DNA from: an uncultured Angelakisella sp.
GTDB taxonomy: Bacteria; Bacillota; Clostridia; Oscillospirales; Ruminococcaceae
Length of the DNA stretch: 6,173 nt
Direction: 5' to 3'
NCBI GenBank assembly: GCA_947564495.1
Contig: CANOCD010000073.1
Coordinates: 1-6,173, forward strand
The notes below the pieces were generated by a model. It saw only the letters and a list, made by a program, of their open reading frames with translations. It was not told the DNA's origin and ran no database searches. Positions 1-5,228 of this stretch are shown piece by piece. The position numbers were made by a program, and so were the translations under genes. Position 1 is the stretch's first letter. Every line of letters starts with the position of its first letter.

Positions 1-114
1 GCCACGCTGTTCCAGAATTAGTCCCCCGGTGTTCCCAAGCCGTTCCAGGGGAGAAAATTTTTTGAGGTTCCGGGGGCCAGAGGCTGGAAAACAGGTGCCC
101 TGGGGCGCTCCGCC
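1..114. other. Upstream intergenic stretch, no gene seen
   Basis: No convincing coding frame or RNA is visible upstream of the promoter. The stretch has an A4T6 tract at 55-64 without a clear preceding stem, so it is not a good terminator. A pentamer GTTCC occurs at 9, 31, 42 and 67; the first three copies are spaced 22 and 11 bp, close to helical turns. This could be chance, a regulator site, or the end of a unit that continues outside the window. Confidence 0.35.
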
Positions 115-143
115 TTGCCAGCAGCACCAAACTTTGCTATAAT
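115..143 (+). promoter_or_regulatory. Strong vegetative (sigma-A/70) promoter of the tandem lipoprotein genes
   Basis: The -35 box TTGCCA (115-120, 5 of 6 consensus) is separated by exactly 17 bp from a perfect -10 box TATAAT (138-143), which is preceded by TGC and so forms an extended -10. Transcription should start near 149-151, giving a leader of about 27 nt. The leader contains the ribosome binding site AGGAG (163-167), 9 nt before the ATG at 177. No operator or riboswitch fits in so short a leader, which suggests constitutive expression unless a factor binds the upstream DNA. Confidence 0.88.
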
Positions 144-176
144 AAAACCAAAGCAGACAGAAAGGAGAACCTCGCC

Positions 177-1430
177 ATGCGTGCCCTATTCGCCCTTTTC
201 ACCGCCCTTCTCCTGGTCCTTGCCGGATGCGGGACCCAGGGGACCCCGCCGGAGCCCCCGGCCTCTCCCTCCTCCCCGGCGTCCCAGGAGGCCCCGGAGC
301 CGCCCGCCCCGGAGGAGCCCGCCTCCCAGCCCGAGGCGGCGGAGCCCTCCAACCCCGACGACACCCTGGCCCGGGAGATGATCCTGGCCTACGGCGGGGA
401 GGTGGTCACCAAAAAGGACGGCGACCATTTTGTCACCAAGCAGTTCAACCTTTTCCAGATGCCCTACAGCTGGACCCGGCCCGAGGAGATCCCCCCGGCC
501 TGCTACGACCTTTGGTTCCTTGCCTCCACCTTTGAGGAGGAGGACCGCCTGGAGAAATACGCCGACCCCCAGAAGGACGGCTGGGTCTTTCCCCAGGAGG
601 TCTACGAGGAGCGGATCGGGTCCTGCTTCGGGGCCACCCCGGAACATCTCCGCCGGAACCCCGGCTACGACCCCCAGGAAAAGTGCTACCGGATGGAAGG
701 GGGCGGTGACGGCGGCGCCCAGCAGGAGATCGCCTACACCTACCAGCGGCAGAAGGACTACATGATCCTGGACATCACCCTGGAGGACCTCTACGGCAAC
801 AGCTGGGCCAGCCAGTTCCGGCTCATCGCCGACTTCAAGGAGGATGGCGGCTGGGTGTTCCGCAGCTGTGAGTGCCAGCCCGGGGAACTGCCCCAGTGGG
901 GGGAGGAACGAGGGAACACCGCTGTCCTCACCAAGGAACAGTGGGACCTTCTGGACCGGGCGGAGGACCTTGTCCGGGCCTTTGAGGTCGACCCCTCCTT
1001 CCTCCTGGAGGAATCCGCCAAGGAGATCGACTATGACCACCCGGCGGAAATCGGCGGCCAGGGCGGGTACTACCCCTACACCGGGGACCAGTACACCGGC
1101 TTGGACGACCTGCGGGACCAGCTGTGCCGGACCCTCACCCCGGACTTCTTCGACCGGCTGAACCAGTACGGGACCTTCGCCGAACAGGACGGCAGGCTCT
1201 ACATTCTGGACGGGTGCCGGGGCACCAACCTTGCCTACCTGGAGGCGGAGGACCGCTTTACCGCCTACACCGTGGGAGAGGAGCTCATCGTCACCCGGTA
1301 CGCCTACTACGCCGACAGCGCCCCCACCGGCACCGAAAAGGTCCAGGCGACCCAAGTTCGGGCCATGCCTATGGTGCTGAAAAACACCCAGGACGGCTGG
1401 CGGGTGGACTTCCTGCGGCTGCCCAACTAA
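177..1430 (+). CDS. Lipoprotein of unknown function, two tandem NTF2/IseA-like domains (paralogue 1)
   Basis: Predicted secreted lipoprotein of 417 residues. Residues 1-17 form a short signal peptide ending in the lipobox L15-A16-G17-Cys18, so the mature protein should be lipid-anchored on the outer face of the membrane. Residues 19-60 are a Pro/Glu/Ala/Ser-rich linker that spaces the folded part from the membrane. A first domain covers about 96-235, with a helix-like segment around FPQEVYEERI (138-147), a TPEHL turn (154-158), a Gly-rich DG segment and a final beta strand ending at GWVFRSCEC (225-233). A second domain (about 252-417) repeats this layout and ends with NTQDGWRVDFLRLP (403-416). 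The second domain resembles IseA-like (DL-endopeptidase inhibitor) lipoprotein domains in pattern (DGRLYI, RGTN, NT-DGW); this is recognition by eye and does not assign a function. The start is fixed by AGGAG 9 nt upstream and by the signal peptide. It is the first gene of an operon; the next gene, 20 bp downstream, is its paralogue. Confidence 0.9.
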   Translation: MRALFALFTALLLVLAGCGTQGTPPEPPASPSSPASQEAPEPPAPEEPASQPEAAEPSNPDDTLAREMILAYGGEVVTKKDGDHFVTKQFNLFQMPYSWTRPEEIPPACYDLWFLASTFEEEDRLEKYADPQKDGWVFPQEVYEERIGSCFGATPEHLRRNPGYDPQEKCYRMEGGGDGGAQQEIAYTYQRQKDYMILDITLEDLYGNSWASQFRLIADFKEDGGWVFRSCECQPGELPQWGEERGNTAVLTKEQWDLLDRAEDLVRAFEVDPSFLLEESAKEIDYDHPAEIGGQGGYYPYTGDQYTGLDDLRDQLCRTLTPDFFDRLNQYGTFAEQDGRLYILDGCRGTNLAYLEAEDRFTAYTVGEELIVTRYAYYADSAPTGTEKVQATQVRAMPMVLKNTQDGWRVDFLRLPN

Positions 1431-1450
1431 TAATATAAGGAGGGACCCCC

Positions 1451-2731
1451 ATGAAACGCCTTACCGCCCTTTTCGTCGCCTTGGTCCTGCTCCTGTGGGG
1501 ATGCGGGCCCCAGGGGGCCCCGCCGCCGGAGAGCCCGGTTTCCCCCGCCTCCCCGTCATCCCAGGAGACCCCGGAGCCCGCCCCGGCGGAGCCCTCCTCC
1601 CAGCCGGAGGCGGCCCCTGCCGACCCGGAGGAGGACGCCCTGGTCCAGGAGATGATCCTGGCCTACGGCGGGGAGCGGATGCCCCGGGAGGACGGGACCT
1701 CCCGGCTGGTCCGGAAGGTGGACTCCCTCTTTGACCTGCGGTACAGCTGGAACCGGCCCGAAGAGATCCCCGCCTCCTGGTACTACACCTGGTTCCTCTC
1801 CGCCGCCCAGACAGAGGACCCCTCCGCCAGGGAACACTACACCAGCCCCGTCCTGGAGGCCCGGGGGGTGGACAGCTGGTTCATCCCCCAGGAGGTCTAC
1901 GAGGAGCGGATCGCCGCTTACTTCAACGTCCCCCTCCGGCTCCTTCGCCTGGGGCGGGAGTACGACCCGGAGCTGGGGGGCTACTGGTCCGACGCCCCGA
2001 AGGGGCTCCCCACCGGGCGGAAGGGCCTCTCCTACAGCTACACCCGGGAGGGGGGCATCTTCACCATCCAGATCGACCTGGACCATCCCCAGGACAGCCC
2101 CCTGGCCCGGCAGTTCCTTCTCACCGTCCGCCTGGAGGAGGACGGGAGCTGGAAGTACCTGAACTGCCAGTGCCAGCCCGGGGAGGTCCCCATCGACTAT
2201 CCCACCCGGGAGGGCGCCGACGTCCTGCCCCTCACCGGGGAGCAGTGGGCCCTCATCGACCGGGCCGAGGAGCTGGTGCGGATCTTCCAGCTGAGCATCG
2301 ACAGCATGGAGAACTACTACACCACCGTAGAGTACGGCAGTCCCATCCAGATCGACGGGACCGATGGCTGGTGCCTCTACTTTGGGGATAAATACAAAAA
2401 CTACGAGGACCTGCGGGCCCAGATGTGCGAGACCCTGACCCCGGAGTTTTTCGACCGGCTGAACCAAAGCGGGACCTTCGCCGGTTACGAGGGCAAGCTG
2501 TATGTTCGGGGCGGCTCCCGGGACGGCAACAGGGCTTACCTGAGCAGACAGGACCGCTTCTCCGTCCAGGAGGCGGGGGACCAGCTGGTGGTCACCCGGC
2601 ACGCCTACTACTGCGACCCGGAGGAAGCGGAGGACGCCTCCCCCCGGGCGGTCGAGGTCCGGGCGCTGCCCATCCTGCTGAAAAACACCCCGGAGGGCTG
2701 GCGGGTGGATTTTTTGACCTTGCCCTACTGA
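1451..2731 (+). CDS. Lipoprotein of unknown function, tandem paralogue of the preceding gene (paralogue 2)
   Basis: Predicted lipoprotein of 426 residues, clearly a duplicate of the gene just upstream. The first 75 residues align without a gap, both containing EMILAYGGE at 67-75, and later blocks match closely: YSW-RPEEIP, PQEVYEERI, CQCQPGE, EQW-L-DRAE-LVR, FFDRLNQ-GTF and LKNT--GWRVDFL-LP. The signal peptide ends in L15-W16-G17-Cys18; Trp at -2 of the lipobox is unusual. A Pro/Ala/Glu-rich linker (19-62) leads to two successive domains of similar layout (about 97-243 and 262-426). Cys239-x-Cys241 and Cys326 correspond to Cys231, Cys233 and Cys317 of the paralogue; the other cysteines are not shared. 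The ribosome binding site AGGAGGG (1438-1444) lies 6 nt before the ATG. No promoter fits in the 20-bp gap, so the two genes should be co-transcribed. The function is unknown; an extracytoplasmic binding or cell-wall-related role is only a guess from the fold resemblance. Confidence 0.9.
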   Translation: MKRLTALFVALVLLLWGCGPQGAPPPESPVSPASPSSQETPEPAPAEPSSQPEAAPADPEEDALVQEMILAYGGERMPREDGTSRLVRKVDSLFDLRYSWNRPEEIPASWYYTWFLSAAQTEDPSAREHYTSPVLEARGVDSWFIPQEVYEERIAAYFNVPLRLLRLGREYDPELGGYWSDAPKGLPTGRKGLSYSYTREGGIFTIQIDLDHPQDSPLARQFLLTVRLEEDGSWKYLNCQCQPGEVPIDYPTREGADVLPLTGEQWALIDRAEELVRIFQLSIDSMENYYTTVEYGSPIQIDGTDGWCLYFGDKYKNYEDLRAQMCETLTPEFFDRLNQSGTFAGYEGKLYVRGGSRDGNRAYLSRQDRFSVQEAGDQLVVTRHAYYCDPEEAEDASPRAVEVRALPILLKNTPEGWRVDFLTLPY

Positions 2732-2749
2732 CGGCGTGCGAAAAAAGAA

Positions 2750-2794
2750 AAGGCCCCTGCTCCCTCCGGGGTCCCGGATGGGGGCAGGGGCCTT
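2750..2794. terminator. Shared bidirectional intrinsic terminator between convergent genes
   Basis: A 15-bp stem, 2750-2764 with 2780-2794, has one imperfect pair and is capped by an inner 5-bp stem (2765-2769 with 2774-2778) around a 4-nt loop. On the - strand the stem is followed by a T-rich run (2741-2749, TTTCTTTTTT), so it is a strong terminator for the lipoprotein gene ending at 2805. On the + strand it starts 18 nt after the stop codon at 2731, but only CTTGTT follows, so termination there is probably weaker. Confidence 0.85.
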
Positions 2795-2804
2795 GTTATG
2801 GAGT

Positions 2805-3344
2805 TCAAGAGGACGGTTCGGTGACGACGACGCACCCTTCTTGGAGCAGCGTCTCCAGCTCCTCCCTCATAGCGGAAAGGGTCCGGGAGTCCTCCCGGTC
2901 CTCCAGGGCCTCCTCCCGGACCAGGTAGGCGGAGACAGCCCACCGGCTGTTGGTCACCGGCTCCCCCCGGGCCTGGAAGCGGTCTCCGTCGGCGACGCCG
3001 TAGCCGTAGGCGTCCCCCGGCTCCACGCAGAGGGCAAGGAGGCTTTCCCCGCCGGCCTGACCGGCGTGGACATAGACCACCAGCCCCTCCCCGGAGGCCC
3101 GGGGCTCCTCCGAAAGGGACCAGGGCTGTCCGGTCTCGCTGGGGGGCAGGGTGACGGTAAGGCCGCAGCGGTCGTTTTGGTAGACCAGGCTTTCCCCCTG
3201 GGGCGGGGCGGTCTCCCGGGGCTGTTCCCCTTCCTGGGCCGGTGGTTCAGGGGGCGGGGTCTCCGGGGCAGGGGGCGGGGTCTCTCCGCCGCACCCGGAA
3301 AGGGCCAGCAGAAGGGCCCCGGCGATGGCAAAAAACGGTTTCAT
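2805..3344 (-). CDS. Small lipoprotein of unknown function
   Basis: Predicted lipoprotein of 179 residues. Residues 1-17 form a signal peptide with lipobox L15-S16-G17-Cys18. Residues 19-50 are a Pro/Glu-rich linker that contains two copies of a seven-residue unit, ETPPP(A/E)P (21-34). The folded part (about 51-179) begins with LVYQNDRCGLTVTLP, a pattern common in small clostridial lipoproteins where an aromatic-Asn-x-x-x-Gly turn leads into a beta strand. It continues as alternating strands with an acidic helix near the C-terminus (about residues 145-170). It has no detectable catalytic motif. The start is supported by AAGGAG (3354-3359) 9 nt before the ATG. It is convergent with the two paralogous lipoprotein genes and shares their signal-peptide length and linker style, but its globular part is not visibly related to theirs. 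No other - strand gene is within its transcript, so it appears monocistronic. Confidence 0.82.
   Translation of the reverse strand: MKPFFAIAGALLLALSGCGGETPPPAPETPPPEPPAQEGEQPRETAPPQGESLVYQNDRCGLTVTLPPSETGQPWSLSEEPRASGEGLVVYVHAGQAGGESLLALCVEPGDAYGYGVADGDRFQARGEPVTNSRWAVSAYLVREEALEDREDSRTLSAMREELETLLQEGCVVVTEPSS
3248..3284 (-). repeat. 21-bp period direct repeat in the linker of the small lipoprotein
   Basis: The 16-base string CAGGGGGCGGGGTCTC occurs at 3248-3263 and again at 3269-3284 on the + strand. The 21-bp period is exactly seven codons and encodes the repeated ETPPPxP unit of the lipoprotein linker. In-frame slippage here could change linker length without breaking the gene. Confidence 0.8.
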
Positions 3345-3549
3345 GGGTTTTCTCTCCTTTCCTGTTGGGTCTCAACGATAGAAACGACAGGGAAGGGGGA
3401 AATATTACAGGGGGGCACGAAATTTTTTTGGCGGGTCCCGGGGCGCTCCTGCTCGGGTTCCCGGGCCAGCCGGGTTGCTTTTACGGGGGTGTTGTTGTTT
3501 TTCCCGGTCTAAAGTTTGTGCGTCTGGACAATGCGGAATCCCTTGTGGG
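3345..3549. other. Non-coding upstream region of the small lipoprotein gene
   Basis: No convincing gene is seen. On the - strand, a possible extended -10 (TG-T-AATATT, 3409-3401) lies about 57 bp upstream of the lipoprotein start, but no good -35 is present, so the promoter is uncertain. GC-rich palindromic words occur at 3433-3443 (GGGTCCCGGGG) and 3455-3465 (GGGTTCCCGGG), with a T7 run just before them at 3423-3429. T-rich strings near 3491-3502 do not follow a stem. Confidence 0.4.
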
Positions 3550-3700
3550 TTGGCTGCAATGTTTTGATTTCGCAGAACTTAGGTCTCCGGGCACAAGGTA
3601 ACGGCCTTCGACCGGCGGGGCCGAAGGCCGGGATGACCCGGGGTGTATTTTCCGTTGTGCTTATGCCCTGCACGACCTAAGATTCGCCTGCAAAGCCCAA
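3550..3700. repeat. Nested inverted repeats, candidate structured RNA or palindromic element
   Basis: Several inverted repeats are nested around one centre. The outermost pairs TTGGCTGCA (3550-3558) with 3689-3700, allowing small bulges. Next, GAACTTAGGTC (3575-3585) pairs with 3674-3685 with one bulged A. Then GGGCA (3589-3593) pairs with TGCCC (3664-3668), or alternatively GCACAA (3591-3596) with TTGTGC (3655-3660). The core is a perfect 9-bp hairpin, CGGCCTTCG (3602-3610) with 3622-3630, around an 11-nt loop. The overall shape is a rod of about 150 nt with internal bubbles. No consensus promoter or T-tract terminator of its own is seen in either direction, so neither orientation nor transcription is established. 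It could be a regulatory RNA, an untranslated leader of the small lipoprotein, or a miniature mobile-element relic. Confidence 0.5.
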
Positions 3701-3707
3701 AACATAA

Positions 3708-3741
3708 CAAAAACCCCGGAGTCACTAAAGTGACTTCGGGG
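3708..3741 (-). terminator. Intrinsic terminator of tRNA-Pro
   Basis: A 12-bp stem, 3714-3725 with 3730-3741, has a single imperfect pair and a 4-nt loop (TAAA on the + strand). On the - strand it is followed directly by five T residues and then a further T-rich stretch (to about 3699). It starts about 10 nt downstream of the tRNA 3' end. No other gene precedes it on this strand closer than the permease at 3912. Confidence 0.9.
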
Positions 3742-3751
3742 CCTCGCCTGA

Positions 3752-3827
3752 TGGTCGGAGTGACAGGATTTGAACCTGCGGCATCCTGCTCCCAAAGCAG
3801 GCGCGCTACCAACTGCGCTACACCCCG
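3752..3827 (-). tRNA. tRNA-Pro(UGG)
   Basis: A complete 76-nt tRNA with encoded CCA. Reading the - strand: acceptor CGGGGTG pairs with CACTCCG (one G-T); D-arm stem GCGC/GCGC with loop AGTTGGTA; anticodon stem CCTGC/GCAGG with loop TTTGGGA, anticodon TGG; 5-nt variable loop; T-arm with loop TTCAAAT; discriminator A, then CCA (3752-3754). The C1-G72 first pair is typical of bacterial proline tRNAs. UGG reads CCA/CCG and, by wobble, other proline codons, which are abundant in the neighbouring lipoprotein linkers. It is an isolated tRNA gene with its own promoter and terminator. Confidence 0.97.
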
Positions 3828-3838
3828 AAAAACACCCC

Positions 3839-3856
3839 GGGGCCCAGGCGGGCCCC
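3839..3856 (-). other. GC hairpin followed by T5 in the tRNA-Pro leader
   Basis: A perfect 7-bp stem, GGGGCCC with GGGCCCC, encloses a 4-nt loop and lies between the tRNA promoter and the tRNA. On the - strand it is followed by GGGGTG and then TTTTT (3832-3828), immediately before the tRNA 5' end. It could act as a weak terminator for the permease operon ending at 3912, as an attenuator of the tRNA, or simply help 5' leader processing. Confidence 0.55.
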
Positions 3857-3868
3857 AGAGCATCTCTT

Positions 3869-3896
3869 ATTATATCACACAGCGGCGGATTGTCAA
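3869..3896 (-). promoter_or_regulatory. Consensus promoter of tRNA-Pro
   Basis: On the - strand there is a perfect -35 TTGACA (3896-3891), a 16-bp spacer and a perfect -10 TATAAT (3874-3869) preceded by TGA, making an extended -10. The predicted start is near 3861-3863, about 35 nt upstream of the mature tRNA. The promoter sits in the short gap after the permease stop codon. Confidence 0.92.
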
Positions 3897-3911
3897 CTCC
3901 AACCCCCACCC

Positions 3912-5228
3912 TTAGTCATGCTTAATGGCCTCCAGCGCCGAGATCTTCACCGCCCGGTTGGCCGGCAGAAACCCGAACACCACCCCCACCAGGATGGAAA
4001 ACGCCAGAGCCACCAGCACCAGCCACAGGGGGATCACCGACAGCTTGCTCCCGGCGCCCATGGCCCCGGCGGCGAAGTTGTTGAAGGCCCAGGAACCCGC
4101 AAAGCTCAGGGCCACCCCCATGATCCCGCCCAGAAGCCCGATCATCCCGGCCTCCAGCAGGAACATGATCCGGATGTCCTTGATCTCCGCCCCGATGACC
4201 TTCATCACGCCGATCTCCCGGGTGCGCTCATAGATGGACATGATCATGGTGTTGGCGATGCCGATGGCCGCCACCAGCAGGGAGAATCCCGCAAGACCGC
4301 CCAGCACCAGCTGGATCATCAGCGCCTGCTCCTGCATATACTCCCGGCTGTCGTTCATCGAGCTGCAGTCAAAGCCCATGCCCTTGATCTCCTCCTGGAC
4401 AGCGGCCACGGCGTCCACGTCCACGCACTTTACCTTGGCCTGTTCGTAGGCGATCTTCTTGCCCTGGGTCTTGATGCCGTTCTGCTTGTTGTACTTCTCG
4501 ATCAGCGCCTTCAGCTCGTTTATGTCCATAAAGGCGTAGTTGGTGGCCTCCCAGTTGGCGTCGTTTCTCAGCATCACCCCGGCCACCACCGGCTTTACCT
4601 CAATGTCCTTGCCCACCTTGTTGCCGTTGCTGTCGGTCTTCTGGCTGGGCATCTTCAGCACCAGCTTGTCTTTGGCCAGGTCCACAAAGGGGTCCTTGAT
4701 CCGCCCGTACTCGTCGGGATAGGGGTCCACCCGGTTGTTCCGCTGCTTTTTGGTGTCGTAGAAGCGGTAGGCGTAGTTTTCCCCCACCACCAGGCTGTAG
4801 GGCCGGTCCCCGTCCTTTAGGTAGGTGCCGGATTTCAGCTCGTACCCCAGCTTTTCCAGCGCCTCGGGGTAGACGCCGTAGATGGTGTTGCCGTTGAGGT
4901 ACCGCCCGTTCTTGGCGGAGACCTGCATATTCACTTCCCAGTTCTGGTAGAAGGGGGTGGCGATCTCCACCCCGTCCAGGGCCTGGATCTTGGCCATGGC
5001 GGCGTCGTCCAGGGTGACCTGGCTGTTCCAGTTGTAGATGTCGATGACGGTGAGGTCCCCCCAGCTGGCCAGCTGCTCCTCGTAGGAGAGGGTCAGGCCG
5101 ATGCCGATGGAGATGGCGATGATGATGAGCCCCACCCCGATGACCACCCCCAGGGCGGTGAGGAAGGTCCTCAGCTTCCGGCGGGTGAGGTTCCGGACAC
5201 AGATGGAGAGAATATCAGAGATTCGCAT
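3912..5228 (-). CDS. MacB/FtsX-family ABC transporter permease
   Basis: A membrane permease of 438 residues with the MacB-like layout: a short cytoplasmic N-terminus with NLTRRKLRTFLT (13-24), TM1 (about 21-45), a large extracytoplasmic domain of about 260 residues (MacB_PCD-like), then TM2 (about 305-331), the conserved coupling segment ERTREIGVMKVIGA (334-347), TM3 (about 354-380), TM4 (about 399-421) and the typical FtsX-family end with LPANRAVKISALEAI. In this family the permease dimerises and works with a cytoplasmic ATPase to drive extracytoplasmic movements or export rather than ordinary import. No ATPase is in the window. The start chosen is ATG at 5228: it has TGAGGA 5 nt upstream and matches the family's usual MR--DI opening. 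A GTG at 5240 would give 442 residues but has AGAGGA directly abutting it. It overlaps the upstream gene's end by 14 bp, indicating translational coupling. The substrate is unknown. Confidence 0.93.
   Translation of the reverse strand: MRISDILSICVRNLTRRKLRTFLTALGVVIGVGLIIIAISIGIGLTLSYEEQLASWGDLTVIDIYNWNSQVTLDDAAMAKIQALDGVEIATPFYQNWEVNMQVSAKNGRYLNGNTIYGVYPEALEKLGYELKSGTYLKDGDRPYSLVVGENYAYRFYDTKKQRNNRVDPYPDEYGRIKDPFVDLAKDKLVLKMPSQKTDSNGNKVGKDIEVKPVVAGVMLRNDANWEATNYAFMDINELKALIEKYNKQNGIKTQGKKIAYEQAKVKCVDVDAVAAVQEEIKGMGFDCSSMNDSREYMQEQALMIQLVLGGLAGFSLLVAAIGIANTMIMSIYERTREIGVMKVIGAEIKDIRIMFLLEAGMIGLLGGIMGVALSFAGSWAFNNFAAGAMGAGSKLSVIPLWLVLVALAFSILVGVVFGFLPANRAVKISALEAIKHD

Noticed and set aside
186..1355. 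Long antisense frame opposite the first lipoprotein gene (389 codons)
   Set aside because: It has Val/Gly/Leu-rich low-complexity content, as expected when C/G-ending codons are read backwards, no ribosome binding site, and lies opposite a well-supported gene.
1556..2602. Long antisense frame opposite the second lipoprotein gene
   Set aside because: It has the same shadow composition as the one opposite its paralogue and no initiation signals.
2736..3512. + strand frame of 258 codons spanning the small lipoprotein gene
   Set aside because: It runs through the terminator hairpin and opposite a gene with a clear signal peptide and ribosome binding site; the product is Gly/Pro/Arg low complexity.
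3752..3827. tRNA 3' end as an integration (att) site for a mobile island
   Set aside because: No direct repeat of the tRNA 3' end and no integrase are seen in the window.
3579..3863. Open frames across the tRNA on both strands, including peptides such as GVTGFEPAASCSQSR and GVAQLVARLLWEQ
   Set aside because: These are familiar spurious translations of a tRNA gene; the tRNA, its promoter and terminator account for the sequence.
3918..4820. + strand frame of 300 codons opposite the permease
   Set aside because: The His/Gln/Leu/Val-rich product is the antisense shadow of a typical FtsX-family permease.
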